The notes below the pieces were generated by a model. The model was not told the DNA's origin and did no database searches. It saw only the letters and a program-made list of their open reading frames with translations. From contig NZ_AP018441.1 in the NCBI RefSeq assembly GCF_009937975.1, positions 5,456,001-5,520,000 of the forward strand: DNA of 64,000 nt, given 5' to 3'. The position numbers and the translations under genes were made by a program. Below, one piece after another: positions 46,430-55,380 of this stretch. The DNA is from Undibacterium sp. YM2 (GTDB lineage Bacteria > Pseudomonadota > Gammaproteobacteria > Burkholderiales > Burkholderiaceae_D). Numbering within the stretch: position 1 is the stretch's first letter; each line of letters starts with the position of its first letter.

Positions 46430-46924
46430 TTTTACCCATCTTTGCACAGAACGCATGCGATGAAACCGCAGAAATGCATGCCAGAATTACACCGATTAAA
46501 TATGCTGCATACGAATTATTATCAGAATTTCAAAAATAATCCAAGTTACAGTGCAATTCCTTAGCAGTTGAGGAAAAACGACATCCAGAATTGCGGATAA
46601 AGCCAGCGTTTTCACCACACCTGGCGACATGACTGATGGCTCCGGAATCTGATCACTTACAGGCAAAACAACATCGCGTTACAGACTTGATGACAATAAT
46701 TATACGTCCACGCTTTTTATTTTACAAATAAATATACGAATAAAAGTAAAAAAACATTTTAAGAATTGATTGTGCAAAAACTGCCCTGAAATCGCCTCCT
46801 GCGGCCGTGCTGTTTGGGCGCAGGATTTTGCTGAGTCGTGATAGGGAAACAGAGATAAAAAAACGGATGCCACAGCATCCGTTTTTTATAATAATAAGCG
46901 AGTCGCGCCAAGGCTGATCCGGGC
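46430..46924. other. AT-rich intergenic region before the secretion locus
   Basis: About 495 bases with no supportable gene. The stretch 46690-46770 is especially AT-rich, unlike the housekeeping part of the window, and could mark the edge of acquired DNA. It ends with a hairpin terminator for the HU/IHF-like gene. I see no tRNA, integrase or attachment repeat here. Confidence 0.5.
46857..46887. terminator. Bidirectional terminator after the HU/IHF-like gene
   Basis: Stem ACGGATGC / GCATCCGT with loop CACA (46863-46882), A run on the left and T run on the right. Confidence 0.9.
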
Positions 46925-47239
46925 TTAATCGTCCTCTTCCTTTATATCATCCACGGGCAGATTATTAACCTTGTTCTGCAGATAACGGCTGGGTTTGAAC
47001 TTGGGAACCCTGCGGTCTTCTATCATGACAGGCTCGCCTGTGCGTGGGTTCCTGGCCTGTTTGGCATTTCTTTCAGCAAGTTTGAAGGTGCCAAAACGGC
47101 TGATCTTGGCTTCACCATCTTCTACCATCTCCCGGACTATCTCGTCAAAGACGAAGCTGACGATGTCTTTTACTACATTCCTGGTCAAATCACCCTGATA
47201 TTTGCTGTAAATACGCTCGACGATGTCGTGTTTTGTCAT
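46925..47239 (-). CDS. HU/IHF-family DNA-binding protein with acidic C-terminal tail
   Basis: Nucleoid-type protein of 104 residues. The family core is recognisable in FDEIVREMVEDGEAKISRFG, FKLAERNAKQARNPRTGEPV and PKFKPSRYLQNKVN (residues about 30-90). The tail ends DDIKEEDD, an acidic extension not usual in HU or IHF. It is most like IHF-alpha but would be an extra copy, not the housekeeping himA, since no pheT is beside it. It may serve the adjacent secretion locus. Confidence 0.85.
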   Translation of the reverse strand: MTKHDIVERIYSKYQGDLTRNVVKDIVSFVFDEIVREMVEDGEAKISRFGTFKLAERNAKQARNPRTGEPVMIEDRRVPKFKPSRYLQNKVNNLPVDDIKEEDD

Positions 47240-47471
47240 TTTTTATGAAAGCTTTCTTATAACAGCGATTAACTGCCTGGTTTGCAGTCAACAACTGCCG
47301 ATTTTCTAAAAAGCTATAATATGCCTTCATAAATTGAAAGTCAAAACGGGCTGGACGGAAGGAAAAACGGGCTGGCAGGCAGCCGTCTGCAGAAATTGCC
47401 GCTCAATGACAAGCCGGAAAGAGGGTCATGACGTCAAAAAACACTATTGCGCAGCTCATAGCGAGCAAGCA

Positions 47472-48518
47472 TTAAAGGCCAGGGATAGGTGACGCTTTGC
47501 GCGCAGGCATTTCTGGCTGCGCCTTATTTTTATCTGCCGTGCCGGGGCCAGGCAAAGGCATAGCCGCGGCAGGCGCAACTGCGTTGCCATTGCGTGCCAG
47601 TTCCTGCAACTTGCTCTTGCCATCTGCCTCACTGACTGTACGGGCATCCGGGCCATAGCGCTGGGATACTGTCATGCTCTTGTTTGACCTCAGTTGCAGT
47701 GACAAGTCGTCCATCTGCGCTTTTATCAAGCCTGCGTTTGCTGGCGGCAAAGCAGATGCCCTGGGCATCAACGCCGCCGGTTCTTCTGTTGCCATTTTGC
47801 GCACCAGCCAGTTCGATTTCAAGACATCCATGGGCAATGGCGCAGCTTTGGTCTGCTCAGTCTTGAGACCGGCTGATTCAAAATTTTTGGCATAGTCTGC
47901 CTGCCTGTCAAGATTGGCTTTGAGGTAAGCAGATGACTCATCCTGCATGCGCCGGTTTTTTTCACGACTGGCCGGGTCAAAGTATTTTTGCCGTATCTGC
48001 GCTTCCCTGTGCTCAAAATATGTTTTTTGCTGCACAGTCATTCTCTTGCCATCACCACGATCCAGTCCCAACAAGTGCATTTGCAATTTCTCCATCGCGG
48101 CATCCAGCGATTTATATTGAGGACTGGCGTCACCGGCCTTCAGCTCGGACTGATATTTTTTTTGATAATCCTCAATCTGCTTTCGTCTTTCAGGAGACAT
48201 CTTCGCCAGTTTTTCAGCATTCGCTGTCTGCATGGCTTTCAGGATTTCATCGCCATTCTTGCCTTTCATGCCGGCAACGGCCGCCTGATATTTTTTGCTG
48301 TCCTCGGCTCTCAATTTTGGCGCGCTGCCCGGGCCACTCTGCGCTTTTTTCTGTTCAGTGGCGGTTTTATTTGCGCCGGGACTGTCCATCTGTGTCAGGT
48401 CGTTGACTTGCCGGGCCTGAACACAAACAGGCCATATCATGCCAAGCAACAAAGACATGATTGCTACCTGGTGTATGCAGTATTTTCTTTGCTCAGACTG
48501 ATGAGGGCGCGCGTTCAT
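47472..48518 (-). CDS. Exported helical protein with C-terminal IPGL
   Basis: Unrecognised protein of 348 residues. A hydrophobic segment around residues 20-36 (SLLLGMIWPVCVQA) looks like a signal peptide after a long charged start; an ATG at 48458 would give a normal signal. The mature part is Lys/Gln/Ala-rich and helical, possibly coiled-coil (about 85-200), with a Pro/Ala-rich tail ending ASPIPGL. The same final IPGL occurs in the proteins at 53939 and 54754. It is the last gene of the long minus-strand operon led by the icmW-like gene. Confidence 0.6.
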   Translation of the reverse strand: MNARPHQSEQRKYCIHQVAIMSLLLGMIWPVCVQARQVNDLTQMDSPGANKTATEQKKAQSGPGSAPKLRAEDSKKYQAAVAGMKGKNGDEILKAMQTANAEKLAKMSPERRKQIEDYQKKYQSELKAGDASPQYKSLDAAMEKLQMHLLGLDRGDGKRMTVQQKTYFEHREAQIRQKYFDPASREKNRRMQDESSAYLKANLDRQADYAKNFESAGLKTEQTKAAPLPMDVLKSNWLVRKMATEEPAALMPRASALPPANAGLIKAQMDDLSLQLRSNKSMTVSQRYGPDARTVSEADGKSKLQELARNGNAVAPAAAMPLPGPGTADKNKAQPEMPARKASPIPGL

Positions 48519-48552
48519 TTCATCGATACCGGGTTCACAAAAGTATCAGGCA

Positions 48553-49653
48553 TTAAGGTGAAATACTGCGCAATGCAGGTTCACGCAATTTTTTGGTTTT
48601 CATCTGGATAGCGAGTTCATTGAGCAGCGCTGTCCTGGTGGCAGACAACTGCACTATATTCTCGGCAACTTCCTGTTTTTGATACTGCATATAGATCTGG
48701 TACGCCGTCATGACTGCCAACTCATAGTACAAAGGCAGCTCTCCCTTGAGTGAGAGTTCGGAATACCACTGTTCAGAACCAAAGCGCTTCTTCGCCTCAC
48801 CAACTATCATTTCAGAAAATGACATTTCTTCCGCAAGCAAAGGCGCGGGCATAGGTGGTTGTTGCGATGCATTATCACCAGACTTGGCGATTTTGGCAGC
48901 ATCCACATTGGCAACAGGATTGGGAACAGCAACGGACGAACTGGGCACCGTTCCCGTCGTGGCATTCTGCGCCAGATATTTGTCGTAAAACTCTTTGTCG
49001 AAATTAGGTGTGGCTGCGCCAAAAACATCCCTGTCTGTCACGCCAGCCGGACGTACCAGGCTCAGGGGTGGCTTTCTCTCTGGTTTATCGACGGCGGCCT
49101 GATAGGTAAATGAAACACCACCGCAAAACGGTGGCGGTATACGCCAGGCCTTGGTGCTGCTGGCCTCACCTTTGGTGATCACTTCCAGATGGATATGTTC
49201 GGGATTGGGCAGGATACCGGTGTTCGACGGTACGCCTATCTTGTCACCGACACTGATGCTGGAACCATTCAGCCTGGCCTTGCCGCTGGCGTCAGGTTCA
49301 AAACTTTTCAGGTGGCAGAATTTGGTGGCAAAACCATCTGGCTGGCTGATGACAACCATATTGCCACAACCAGCAGTACCTGGAAAAGAGCGGTAAGTGC
49401 CATCCAGCGGTGCTACTACCATGGGGTCGGTCAGTACTTTTTTTGAAAAGTCCGTACCATAGTGAAACTGCCATTTGCCACGGCCATTAGGATTGGCATC
49501 AAAGCGCCAGCCAAACGGGCTGCTGACAACCAGTTGTCCCGACTTGATGACAGTTTGCAGGCAAGTGCTTGCCGACGCCAGGTTTTGCGTCATCAAGCTC
49601 GCGCAGACTGCTGTCGCCAGCAGATAGGGTCTGAGATTAAATTTAGCCTGCAT
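48553..49653 (-). CDS. Exported M23-like (LytM) peptidase with a C-terminal locus-specific domain
   Basis: Protein of 366 residues with a signal peptide (cleaved near LASAS, about residue 29). The M23 metallopeptidase domain spans about 35-170 with zinc ligands His64 and Asp68 (HYGTDF) and His155 (HIHLEV), all present, so it may cut peptidoglycan cross-bridges. A Pro-rich linker leads to a helical domain (about 270-366) ending REPALRSISP. That domain aligns with the end of the protein at 52755, which ends REMALRSIGTTP. The start overlaps the upstream gene by 11 bp. Confidence 0.78.
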   Translation of the reverse strand: MQAKFNLRPYLLATAVCASLMTQNLASASTCLQTVIKSGQLVVSSPFGWRFDANPNGRGKWQFHYGTDFSKKVLTDPMVVAPLDGTYRSFPGTAGCGNMVVISQPDGFATKFCHLKSFEPDASGKARLNGSSISVGDKIGVPSNTGILPNPEHIHLEVITKGEASSTKAWRIPPPFCGGVSFTYQAAVDKPERKPPLSLVRPAGVTDRDVFGAATPNFDKEFYDKYLAQNATTGTVPSSSVAVPNPVANVDAAKIAKSGDNASQQPPMPAPLLAEEMSFSEMIVGEAKKRFGSEQWYSELSLKGELPLYYELAVMTAYQIYMQYQKQEVAENIVQLSATRTALLNELAIQMKTKKLREPALRSISP

Positions 49654-50356
49654 TTTTTTTCAACAATGGTTTTAGTATGGACTTAATCGTGTCTTTTTCA
49701 TTCCGCGTGGGATTTTCGCGCTCCATCAAAAATACTCCGGCCTCATAAGCGATCTTGTCTTCAAATCCCAGGCCCAATGCTGCCCAGTTCAGGTATTGCC
49801 TGATTTTCTCATTGCGTAATTCGCTCTGCGCACGGCTTGCTGCTGTCTGCACTGTCTTGCATACTGTCTGGTCGTACTCACTGTCATGTGAAGTGTCAAC
49901 GCAGATACTGTTATAAATAAAGTGATGCAAGGTCAGGTAAGGCAAATCAAGTGCCACACCCTTATTCTGGTCAGCCTGTTTCAGGCGGACGGCGGTATAA
50001 AACAAAATTTGCGCTGATACCACCTGGTCATTTGCCGCATACCACGCCATCTTCTTGTAGATCATGGCATAGCGCTTGTCCGGCTCACTGGCAATAATGC
50101 CAGCAGGACGCAACACCGCCATCTTGGGATAGGCATAGGCCAGCGAGGTATCGATTTTCTTTACGGCATCCGTCTCCTTCATGGAGAATATCTTGTTCGC
50201 GTCAGCCCGATTCTTCGCCGACTTTTCTATCATGTAAAACGAAAACCAGGGACTGTCTTCTGCAGGCTCACTCCCCAGGCTGGTTTGCGCCTGCACGACA
50301 CCAGCAGCAAGGCAAGCCAGGGTAAATAACAAATAATTGAAAAACAGCCGCATCAT
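49643..50356 (-). CDS. Exported hypothetical protein of the secretion locus
   Basis: Protein of 237 residues with a clear signal peptide (MRLFFNYLLFTLACLAAG, cleaved after VQA). The mature part is mostly helical, with two or three Cys (SICVDTS, TVCKTVQ) that could pair. I recognise no family. Start and stop overlap both neighbours, so it is strictly coupled in the operon. Confidence 0.6.
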   Translation of the reverse strand: MMRLFFNYLLFTLACLAAGVVQAQTSLGSEPAEDSPWFSFYMIEKSAKNRADANKIFSMKETDAVKKIDTSLAYAYPKMAVLRPAGIIASEPDKRYAMIYKKMAWYAANDQVVSAQILFYTAVRLKQADQNKGVALDLPYLTLHHFIYNSICVDTSHDSEYDQTVCKTVQTAASRAQSELRNEKIRQYLNWAALGLGFEDKIAYEAGVFLMERENPTRNEKDTIKSILKPLLKKNAG

Positions 50357-51003
50357 CGTTTGGCAATGTATTGCCTGGCCTTGGCATCAAAAGTAAATGA
50401 AAAAGTCCGGTCGAGTTTTTCCAGTGCCGTTCCAGACCGGTTCATTGCCGTTCCTGTCTGGCGCAAAACCACATCCGGGTAATCTGGCGTGACCGAAACA
50501 GGGAAGCTGGCGGAAAGCTTGCTGTCGGCACAAAGCTTCTTGCCCTGGCACGCGGCACCTTCGAGGTTATTCAACAGTACTTCAGCAGTCTTGAGTACGC
50601 TTTGAGGCTTCTTGTCTGCGCCGAAGATAAAGATTTCTGCAGATGCATACATATAGCCCCCTTTATTTGCGGGAAGCAAAACCACGGCTACCTGATTTTT
50701 TGTCTGCGAAAAAAATCCACCAGCCCCGCTGGCGTCTTCCACAGCGATACTGGCTACACCACCAGGGCCGCGCACATTAATCGCATCATTACTACACTTG
50801 CCTGACTTCTCAGGGCAATTACCGTCACGGACAAAACTCGACACCCAATAGGTATCCTTGCCACTGTCAGCAAGGGCAATGATTTTTTCGACACCTGCGG
50901 CCGATTTTGCTTCCTGCCCCAGCTTGACTACATCTGCAGCATGGGCAGTTGCAGTTGCCGCAAGCACCGCAGTCAGGGTAATTGTGAGCACACTTCTTTT
51001 CAT
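50353..51003 (-). CDS. Exported hypothetical protein of the secretion locus
   Basis: Protein of 216 residues. The ATG at 51003 gives a classic signal peptide (MKRSVLTITLTAVLAATATA, cleaved near AHAA); a frame open 120 bases further upstream has no such start. The mature part is beta-rich, with Cys pairs in DGNCPEKSGKCSND and GAACQGKKLCADS that suggest disulfides. These could be formed with the help of the DsbC-like protein in this locus. Function unknown. Confidence 0.62.
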   Translation of the reverse strand: MKRSVLTITLTAVLAATATAHAADVVKLGQEAKSAAGVEKIIALADSGKDTYWVSSFVRDGNCPEKSGKCSNDAINVRGPGGVASIAVEDASGAGGFFSQTKNQVAVVLLPANKGGYMYASAEIFIFGADKKPQSVLKTAEVLLNNLEGAACQGKKLCADSKLSASFPVSVTPDYPDVVLRQTGTAMNRSGTALEKLDRTFSFTFDAKARQYIAKR

Positions 51004-51046
51004 GGTTTCACCAGGTCTTCTCTGTTTCTCTTTTACATGACCGGCA

Positions 51047-52738
51047 TCAGCAAGCATTGATGCCAAATTTCTTGCGCCAGAATTCCCAATACATCTGACC
51101 ATTGATCTGCTCCAGCGGGACACGCGGACTCATATTGCCCTGGATAGCTTTTTTCCTGGCTGTAGATAAAGGCGCACCTGTTGTGATATTGTCGTAAATC
51201 TGCTTGAAACCGGCAGCGCCCATATTGTGCATGCCGTACAGGACAAACACCGGCGGCACACCTTTCACCCCTTGCGGGAAAGTGCTGCTGAAAGCTGCGA
51301 TATTGGCGATCGCATATTTTTTAGCGGCGATACCGTTCTGGTAGGGATCAAACACCTGCTCAGGCAAGAGCCCGCTCATGCCTACGTCGGCCAGTGCGCC
51401 AGCACCCATCTGATACAGGCCATAGTAATGAGCCGGGCTGACGGCACGCGGATTCTTGGTTGATTCTACATAGGCATAGTAATGCCAGGCAGAGCGGGAA
51501 ATACCAAAATTGAGCAAAGGGGTTCCAGAGTCACCGTTGGCAAAGGAATTATTGATGGCGGCATTCACATCTGCCTTACCCATGGCTTCATATTTGGCGA
51601 AATCGGCACTGGCGGCGCAGCGTGCCTGCGTCTCTGGCGAGCCTGTCGTTGTTGAAGATGGATCAAGATTGGGATTAGCGTCAGCAATCTGATTGGCCAC
51701 GTCGGCACGCGCTGAATTGTCTGCATTGAACGCCACCACCACTTTACTGCGGCGGGCGATCTGCGAATTAAGCGAGTGAGCCACGGTGCTCATGCGCGCC
51801 TGTATGACATCATTACTACCTGAAAAAGCTTTCCTGGTGTCGGAATTGTAAGTGTCTTCGTTGTAATCAGTGGCAGGATAATTACCCATGCCCATGACGT
51901 TTTCTGACCATACCATGGCCGCACGCTTTTCTTCTTCTGACAGCTGGGTGGTCTTCGCCTCACCAGTCCTGGTATAACCAGGTGGCATGACATCAAGATT
52001 CTGCAGGTGATCGGCTGCGGCAGCTTCGCAAATACCGTTAAATACATCGGACATGCTGCAATAAGTCGTGGAATGGCGCAGATAACTTGCCTCGGCATCT
52101 GCCATCCTTGAAGTACGCATGCTATTGACAAGGCGGGTATTCATTGCATCAGCCGCTATCGCCGTGCCGGAAGAAACCAGGGGCGTGACCTGCGTTTGTG
52201 CAACCAGCTCATTGCAGACCTTGGTAGGCATATTCGTGCCGACTCCCTTGATCAGGGTAGCAGCAACGGCTTCTTCCGGACCACGGGGAGTGCTGCCGGG
52301 CAGGCCAACTTGCGTTCCATACAGGAAGGACTTGCCCTGCAACATGGCCGCTTCGCCATCATTCTCGACTTTATTGCGCGCCCCGCCAAGTTCAAAAGCA
52401 GCAGCTACTTTTGCACCTGCGCCCCAGGTCTCAGGCAATACCTGGTAGTTAACCAGCGAAGCAGCGGCAAGAGTCACGGCAGAAACCGCGGCAGAGATGG
52501 CTGCGATGATCAATGATGTGGATTCAGATATGGCAAGCAGCATATCCGGCGACCAGATCTCGCAGATAGTGTAGCCCATATAAACGCAGACACCAGCCCT
52601 GGCCGACTGCGAAATAAAGAACAGGGACAACAACAAAAAACTCAAATAGAACGGAGCATACCGCCGCAAACCACTCTTCCTGGCGGCGGGATGCTTTTGC
52701 GATTTTTGTTTATTGAAATAAGTCCACATGAATGTCAT
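51047..52738 (-). CDS. Membrane/exported protein with C-terminal lytic-transglycosylase-like domain
   Basis: Protein of 563 residues from the ATG at 52738 (weak AAAGAG upstream); a GTG at 52792 lies inside the previous gene. A hydrophobic segment (about 28-47) acts as signal or anchor and another follows at about 73-95. LPETWGAGAKVAAAFELGGA (about 101-120) matches the protein at 52755 (LPEIWGAGAKV). The C-terminal 150 residues look like an SLT/lysozyme domain: YYAYVESTKNPRAVSPAHYY then GLYQMG, with the catalytic Glu in VES. It could open the cell wall for the secretion machine. Confidence 0.68.
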   Translation of the reverse strand: MTFMWTYFNKQKSQKHPAARKSGLRRYAPFYLSFLLLSLFFISQSARAGVCVYMGYTICEIWSPDMLLAISESTSLIIAAISAAVSAVTLAAASLVNYQVLPETWGAGAKVAAAFELGGARNKVENDGEAAMLQGKSFLYGTQVGLPGSTPRGPEEAVAATLIKGVGTNMPTKVCNELVAQTQVTPLVSSGTAIAADAMNTRLVNSMRTSRMADAEASYLRHSTTYCSMSDVFNGICEAAAADHLQNLDVMPPGYTRTGEAKTTQLSEEEKRAAMVWSENVMGMGNYPATDYNEDTYNSDTRKAFSGSNDVIQARMSTVAHSLNSQIARRSKVVVAFNADNSARADVANQIADANPNLDPSSTTTGSPETQARCAASADFAKYEAMGKADVNAAINNSFANGDSGTPLLNFGISRSAWHYYAYVESTKNPRAVSPAHYYGLYQMGAGALADVGMSGLLPEQVFDPYQNGIAAKKYAIANIAAFSSTFPQGVKGVPPVFVLYGMHNMGAAGFKQIYDNITTGAPLSTARKKAIQGNMSPRVPLEQINGQMYWEFWRKKFGINAC

Positions 52739-52754
52739 CGCTCTTTGTATGCGA

Positions 52755-53924
52755 TTAAGGAGTTGTACCAATGGAGCGCAGAGCCATTTCACGATTCTTC
52801 GCGTAATTCGGATTCATGCTCACGGCAATTTCATTGAGGATCGCAACCTGTGTCGCCAGGTTTTGCTCCACCCTTTCCTGCTGCACATAGGATTGATAAT
52901 CCATCCAGCTTTTGAATGCCATCATCTTGTTCAGCTCACGCAACAGACCATTGGTATTGTATTGCGACAAGGTCAGATACCAGGACTGATCGACAAAGCG
53001 GTTTTCCACGAACAACTTCATGGCCTGCAAAGGCGACAAGGCTGTGATACCAGGTGCAACCAGGCCCATGGAATCTGGTGTCAGGCTGGGATCGACCTTG
53101 CGCATCAGGGCGCCATTTTCCATCGTCGCCAATGGCACGGAAGCCCTTGCAGCATAAGTATTATTGGCTGACAGCCATTGCTTGCCTGCGGCAGTCTTGG
53201 AAATTTCATCGACATTCTTTGGCGTATTCGGCGGTTCACCCACTACGTTGACCGCAAAACGTGATGCTGCAATCAGGCCTGCATCGTCCAGTGGTTTGTC
53301 AGCGGATGCCAATACCGTCTTGGAAGCATTGACCGGTGCCTGGTAATAACGCTTGCCTTCTGCACTGTTTTCCAGATAAATCATGTCGTCCTGATAGCGC
53401 TTGGCCATCTCTGCACGAATATCCGGCGCACCGTTGCGGAAGTAGTTAACTTTTTCCTGCACGCTTTGCGAGTCTGGTGAAACACCGCCCACAGCAGAAC
53501 CCAGAGTCGTGGATGAGGCCAGGTCATAGCAATTGCGCTGACCATTGAGCATGGGGTCTTTGATATTCAGCAAGGCGATCGCAGCGGCTTCATTGATCTT
53601 GATATCACCATCAACGGCAATCTTGCCTTCTGCCAGTACCTTGGCTCTCGCGCCATTCATTTCAACGGCAGCCTTGACCTTGGCACCGGCACCCCAGATT
53701 TCAGGCAGGATTTGCAATTCGACGAGTTCAGTCATGGCGGCAATCACTGCGACCGCTGCAGCCTCCACTGCGGCAACTACTGCAGCACCTGCAGAAACCG
53801 CACCTGCCGCAGCAGCCACACCGTCACCGCAACAGGCATCAGCACGCAAAGGAATTAATGTGACTGGTACAGCAAGGGCGCATGACACTGCAATCGCCAC
53901 GAATTTTTTATTCAGATTTTTCAT
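52755..53924 (-). CDS. Exported two-domain protein sharing parts with its neighbours
   Basis: Protein of 389 residues with signal peptide (about 1-29, ending RADA), then CC and a long Ala/Val-rich hydrophobic stretch (about 36-66). The N-terminal motif LPEIWGAGAKV (73-83) is shared with 51047. The C-terminal helical domain (about 300-389, FVDQSWYLTLSQY to REMALRSIGTTP) is shared with 48553. It has no enzyme motif and so may be a scaffold linking the two cell-wall enzymes. AAAGG precedes the ATG. Function unknown. Confidence 0.65.
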   Translation of the reverse strand: MKNLNKKFVAIAVSCALAVPVTLIPLRADACCGDGVAAAAGAVSAGAAVVAAVEAAAVAVIAAMTELVELQILPEIWGAGAKVKAAVEMNGARAKVLAEGKIAVDGDIKINEAAAIALLNIKDPMLNGQRNCYDLASSTTLGSAVGGVSPDSQSVQEKVNYFRNGAPDIRAEMAKRYQDDMIYLENSAEGKRYYQAPVNASKTVLASADKPLDDAGLIAASRFAVNVVGEPPNTPKNVDEISKTAAGKQWLSANNTYAARASVPLATMENGALMRKVDPSLTPDSMGLVAPGITALSPLQAMKLFVENRFVDQSWYLTLSQYNTNGLLRELNKMMAFKSWMDYQSYVQQERVEQNLATQVAILNEIAVSMNPNYAKNREMALRSIGTTP

Positions 53925-53938
53925 CGCTTAACCTTTAC

Positions 53939-54589
53939 TCATAAGCCAGGAATAGTCGATTGAGACTGGGCGGGCGCAGCAGGTGGCGGCGCTGGCGAAT
54001 ACACAGGTGGCGGGCTGGACGGCCCGCTGCCGACACTGACGAAGCTGCCAAAGGTATTCACGCCTGACTGGTTGATACCCGAGTTGACAGTACTGACTGC
54101 ATTGCTGACTGCGCTATTCCACGCCCCGGTGGCCGCTGCACATATCTTCATGATGATGTCGTTGACCAGCTTGTCGATGAGCTGATTCAGGATGGCTTCA
54201 AATGCCGCCGTAAAACTGAAACTGGTAGGCAGATTGAAAGCCACTGAAATCAACTGGATATTGTTGAGACAGGAATTGATGGAGTCGTTGAAACGCTTGA
54301 CAGGGTCGCCCGGCGCCGCCGCAGTTGCCATGTTTCTCGACGACTTGTTGATGGCGTCGTCCATATCATTGCCGCAGTTTTTTTGCGTTCTGGCCTTGGT
54401 TTCACTGGTGCCCAGTGCATTTGATGCACGCATGTTTTTTTGCGTATTCGCATCCAGTATCACCAGGCTGGAATCCACCGAGCCCACTGCACCCACAGTC
54501 GAGACACTGTCTGCCCTTACCATGGCTGGCATGATGGCGACAGAGACTATCAACAAACGGCACATCACATTTTTCACAATTTCCCGCAT
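53939..54589 (-). CDS. Exported protein, paralogue of 54754, ending IPGL
   Basis: Protein of 216 residues from the ATG at 54589, with AAGGAG and correct spacing. Signal peptide is cleaved near VRADS. The central part, FNLPTSFSFTAAFEAILNQL then KICAAATGAWNSAVSNAV, is nearly the same as in 54754 (FNLPTSFSFTQMFETILKQL, KICAAATGAWNSAVGNAI). It ends with a Pro/Ala/Ser tail and IPGL. The helical middle could insert in membrane or polymerise. Function unknown. Confidence 0.65.
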   Translation of the reverse strand: MREIVKNVMCRLLIVSVAIMPAMVRADSVSTVGAVGSVDSSLVILDANTQKNMRASNALGTSETKARTQKNCGNDMDDAINKSSRNMATAAAPGDPVKRFNDSINSCLNNIQLISVAFNLPTSFSFTAAFEAILNQLIDKLVNDIIMKICAAATGAWNSAVSNAVSTVNSGINQSGVNTFGSFVSVGSGPSSPPPVYSPAPPPAAPAQSQSTIPGL

Positions 54590-54638
54590 CACTAAGCTCC
54601 TTGCTTTCGTATCATTGTCTGAGCTGCTCAAGCGCATA

Positions 54639-54703
54639 CATCCTGTTTATTCTGCCTATTTATGTTGCTTATTTATTTCGCTCATTTACTTCGTTTATTT
54701 ACT
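54639..54703. repeat. Five 13-bp tandem repeats
   Basis: Five contiguous 13-bp units, in order CATCCTGTTTATT, CTGCCTATTTATG, TTGCTTATTTATT, TCGCTCATTTACT and TCGTTTATTTACT; a sixth degenerate unit follows. The minus-strand consensus is ARTAAATRAGCRA. It lies between two paralogous genes in the operon, 50 bp upstream of the 54589 start codon. It could be a protein-binding array or a leader element. Confidence 0.8.
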
Positions 54704-54753
54704 CTACTTTTATACTGTCTTTTCTATCCCGCCCAACACAAGCGCCGCGCAAA

Positions 54754-55380
54754 TTACAAGCCTGGTATCGCGGACGGGGGGCTAGCTGGCGCGGGTGCTG
54801 CAGGTGCCGGGCCAGGCGGCGCAGGTCCAACAACGACAACACTGCCAAAAGTATTGATACCTGATTGATTGATACCCGTATTAAGCGTATTGATAGCATT
54901 ACCAACGGCAGAATTCCATGCCCCAGTCGCAGCAGCACATATTTTCATGATGACTTCATTCACCAGTTTTTCCATCAACTGTTTGAGTATTGTTTCAAAC
55001 ATTTGTGTAAAACTGAAACTGGTTGGCAAGTTAAACACCGCAGAAATGGTCTGTATATTGTCAAGACAGGCGTTCACGCTGTCATTCAGTTTTTTGACTG
55101 AATCACTGTATGTCATGGAACGGGCCATGTGCTGCTGCCCCTCTGTCAGAGAATCTTTTGCTTTTGTGGCACAGGGATCAATTGCTGCCAGCTCTGTCTG
55201 ATTTGCCCCCACGACCCCATTCAGCTCCAAGGTTTTTTGTGCGCTTGCATCCAGCGTGGTAATGGTCAGATCGCCCACGCCGGACATGCTGTCAGCAGCA
55301 CTGATACCTGGCATCAGCATCAACGATGCCATTATTAATGACCAGACTGACAGCAGTAATTTTTGAGAAATGAATTTCAT
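54754..55380 (-). CDS. Exported protein, paralogue of 53939, ending IPGL
   Basis: Protein of 208 residues with a signal peptide (KFISQKLLLSVWSLIMASLM, cleaved near ISAADS). The paralogous core is FNLPTSFSFTQMFETILKQL to SGINTFGSVVVVG, followed by a Pro/Ala-rich tail ending SAIPGL. Its ATG overlaps the icmW-like stop (TGATG), so it is translated with it. Tandem duplication made the pair. Function unknown. Confidence 0.65.
   Translation of the reverse strand: MKFISQKLLLSVWSLIMASLMLMPGISAADSMSGVGDLTITTLDASAQKTLELNGVVGANQTELAAIDPCATKAKDSLTEGQQHMARSMTYSDSVKKLNDSVNACLDNIQTISAVFNLPTSFSFTQMFETILKQLMEKLVNEVIMKICAAATGAWNSAVGNAINTLNTGINQSGINTFGSVVVVGPAPPGPAPAAPAPASPPSAIPGL

Noticed and set aside
47343..47379. 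Direct repeat AAACGGGCTGG upstream of the HU/IHF-like gene
   Set aside because: Only two short copies; too little to name as an element.
54639..54703. Tandem repeats as a CRISPR array
   Set aside because: Units are 13 bp with no unique spacers and there are no cas genes.
54192..54785. A 197-codon plus-strand frame through the tandem repeats
   Set aside because: The apparent TM segment is only translation of the T-rich repeats, and the rest is antisense to 53939.
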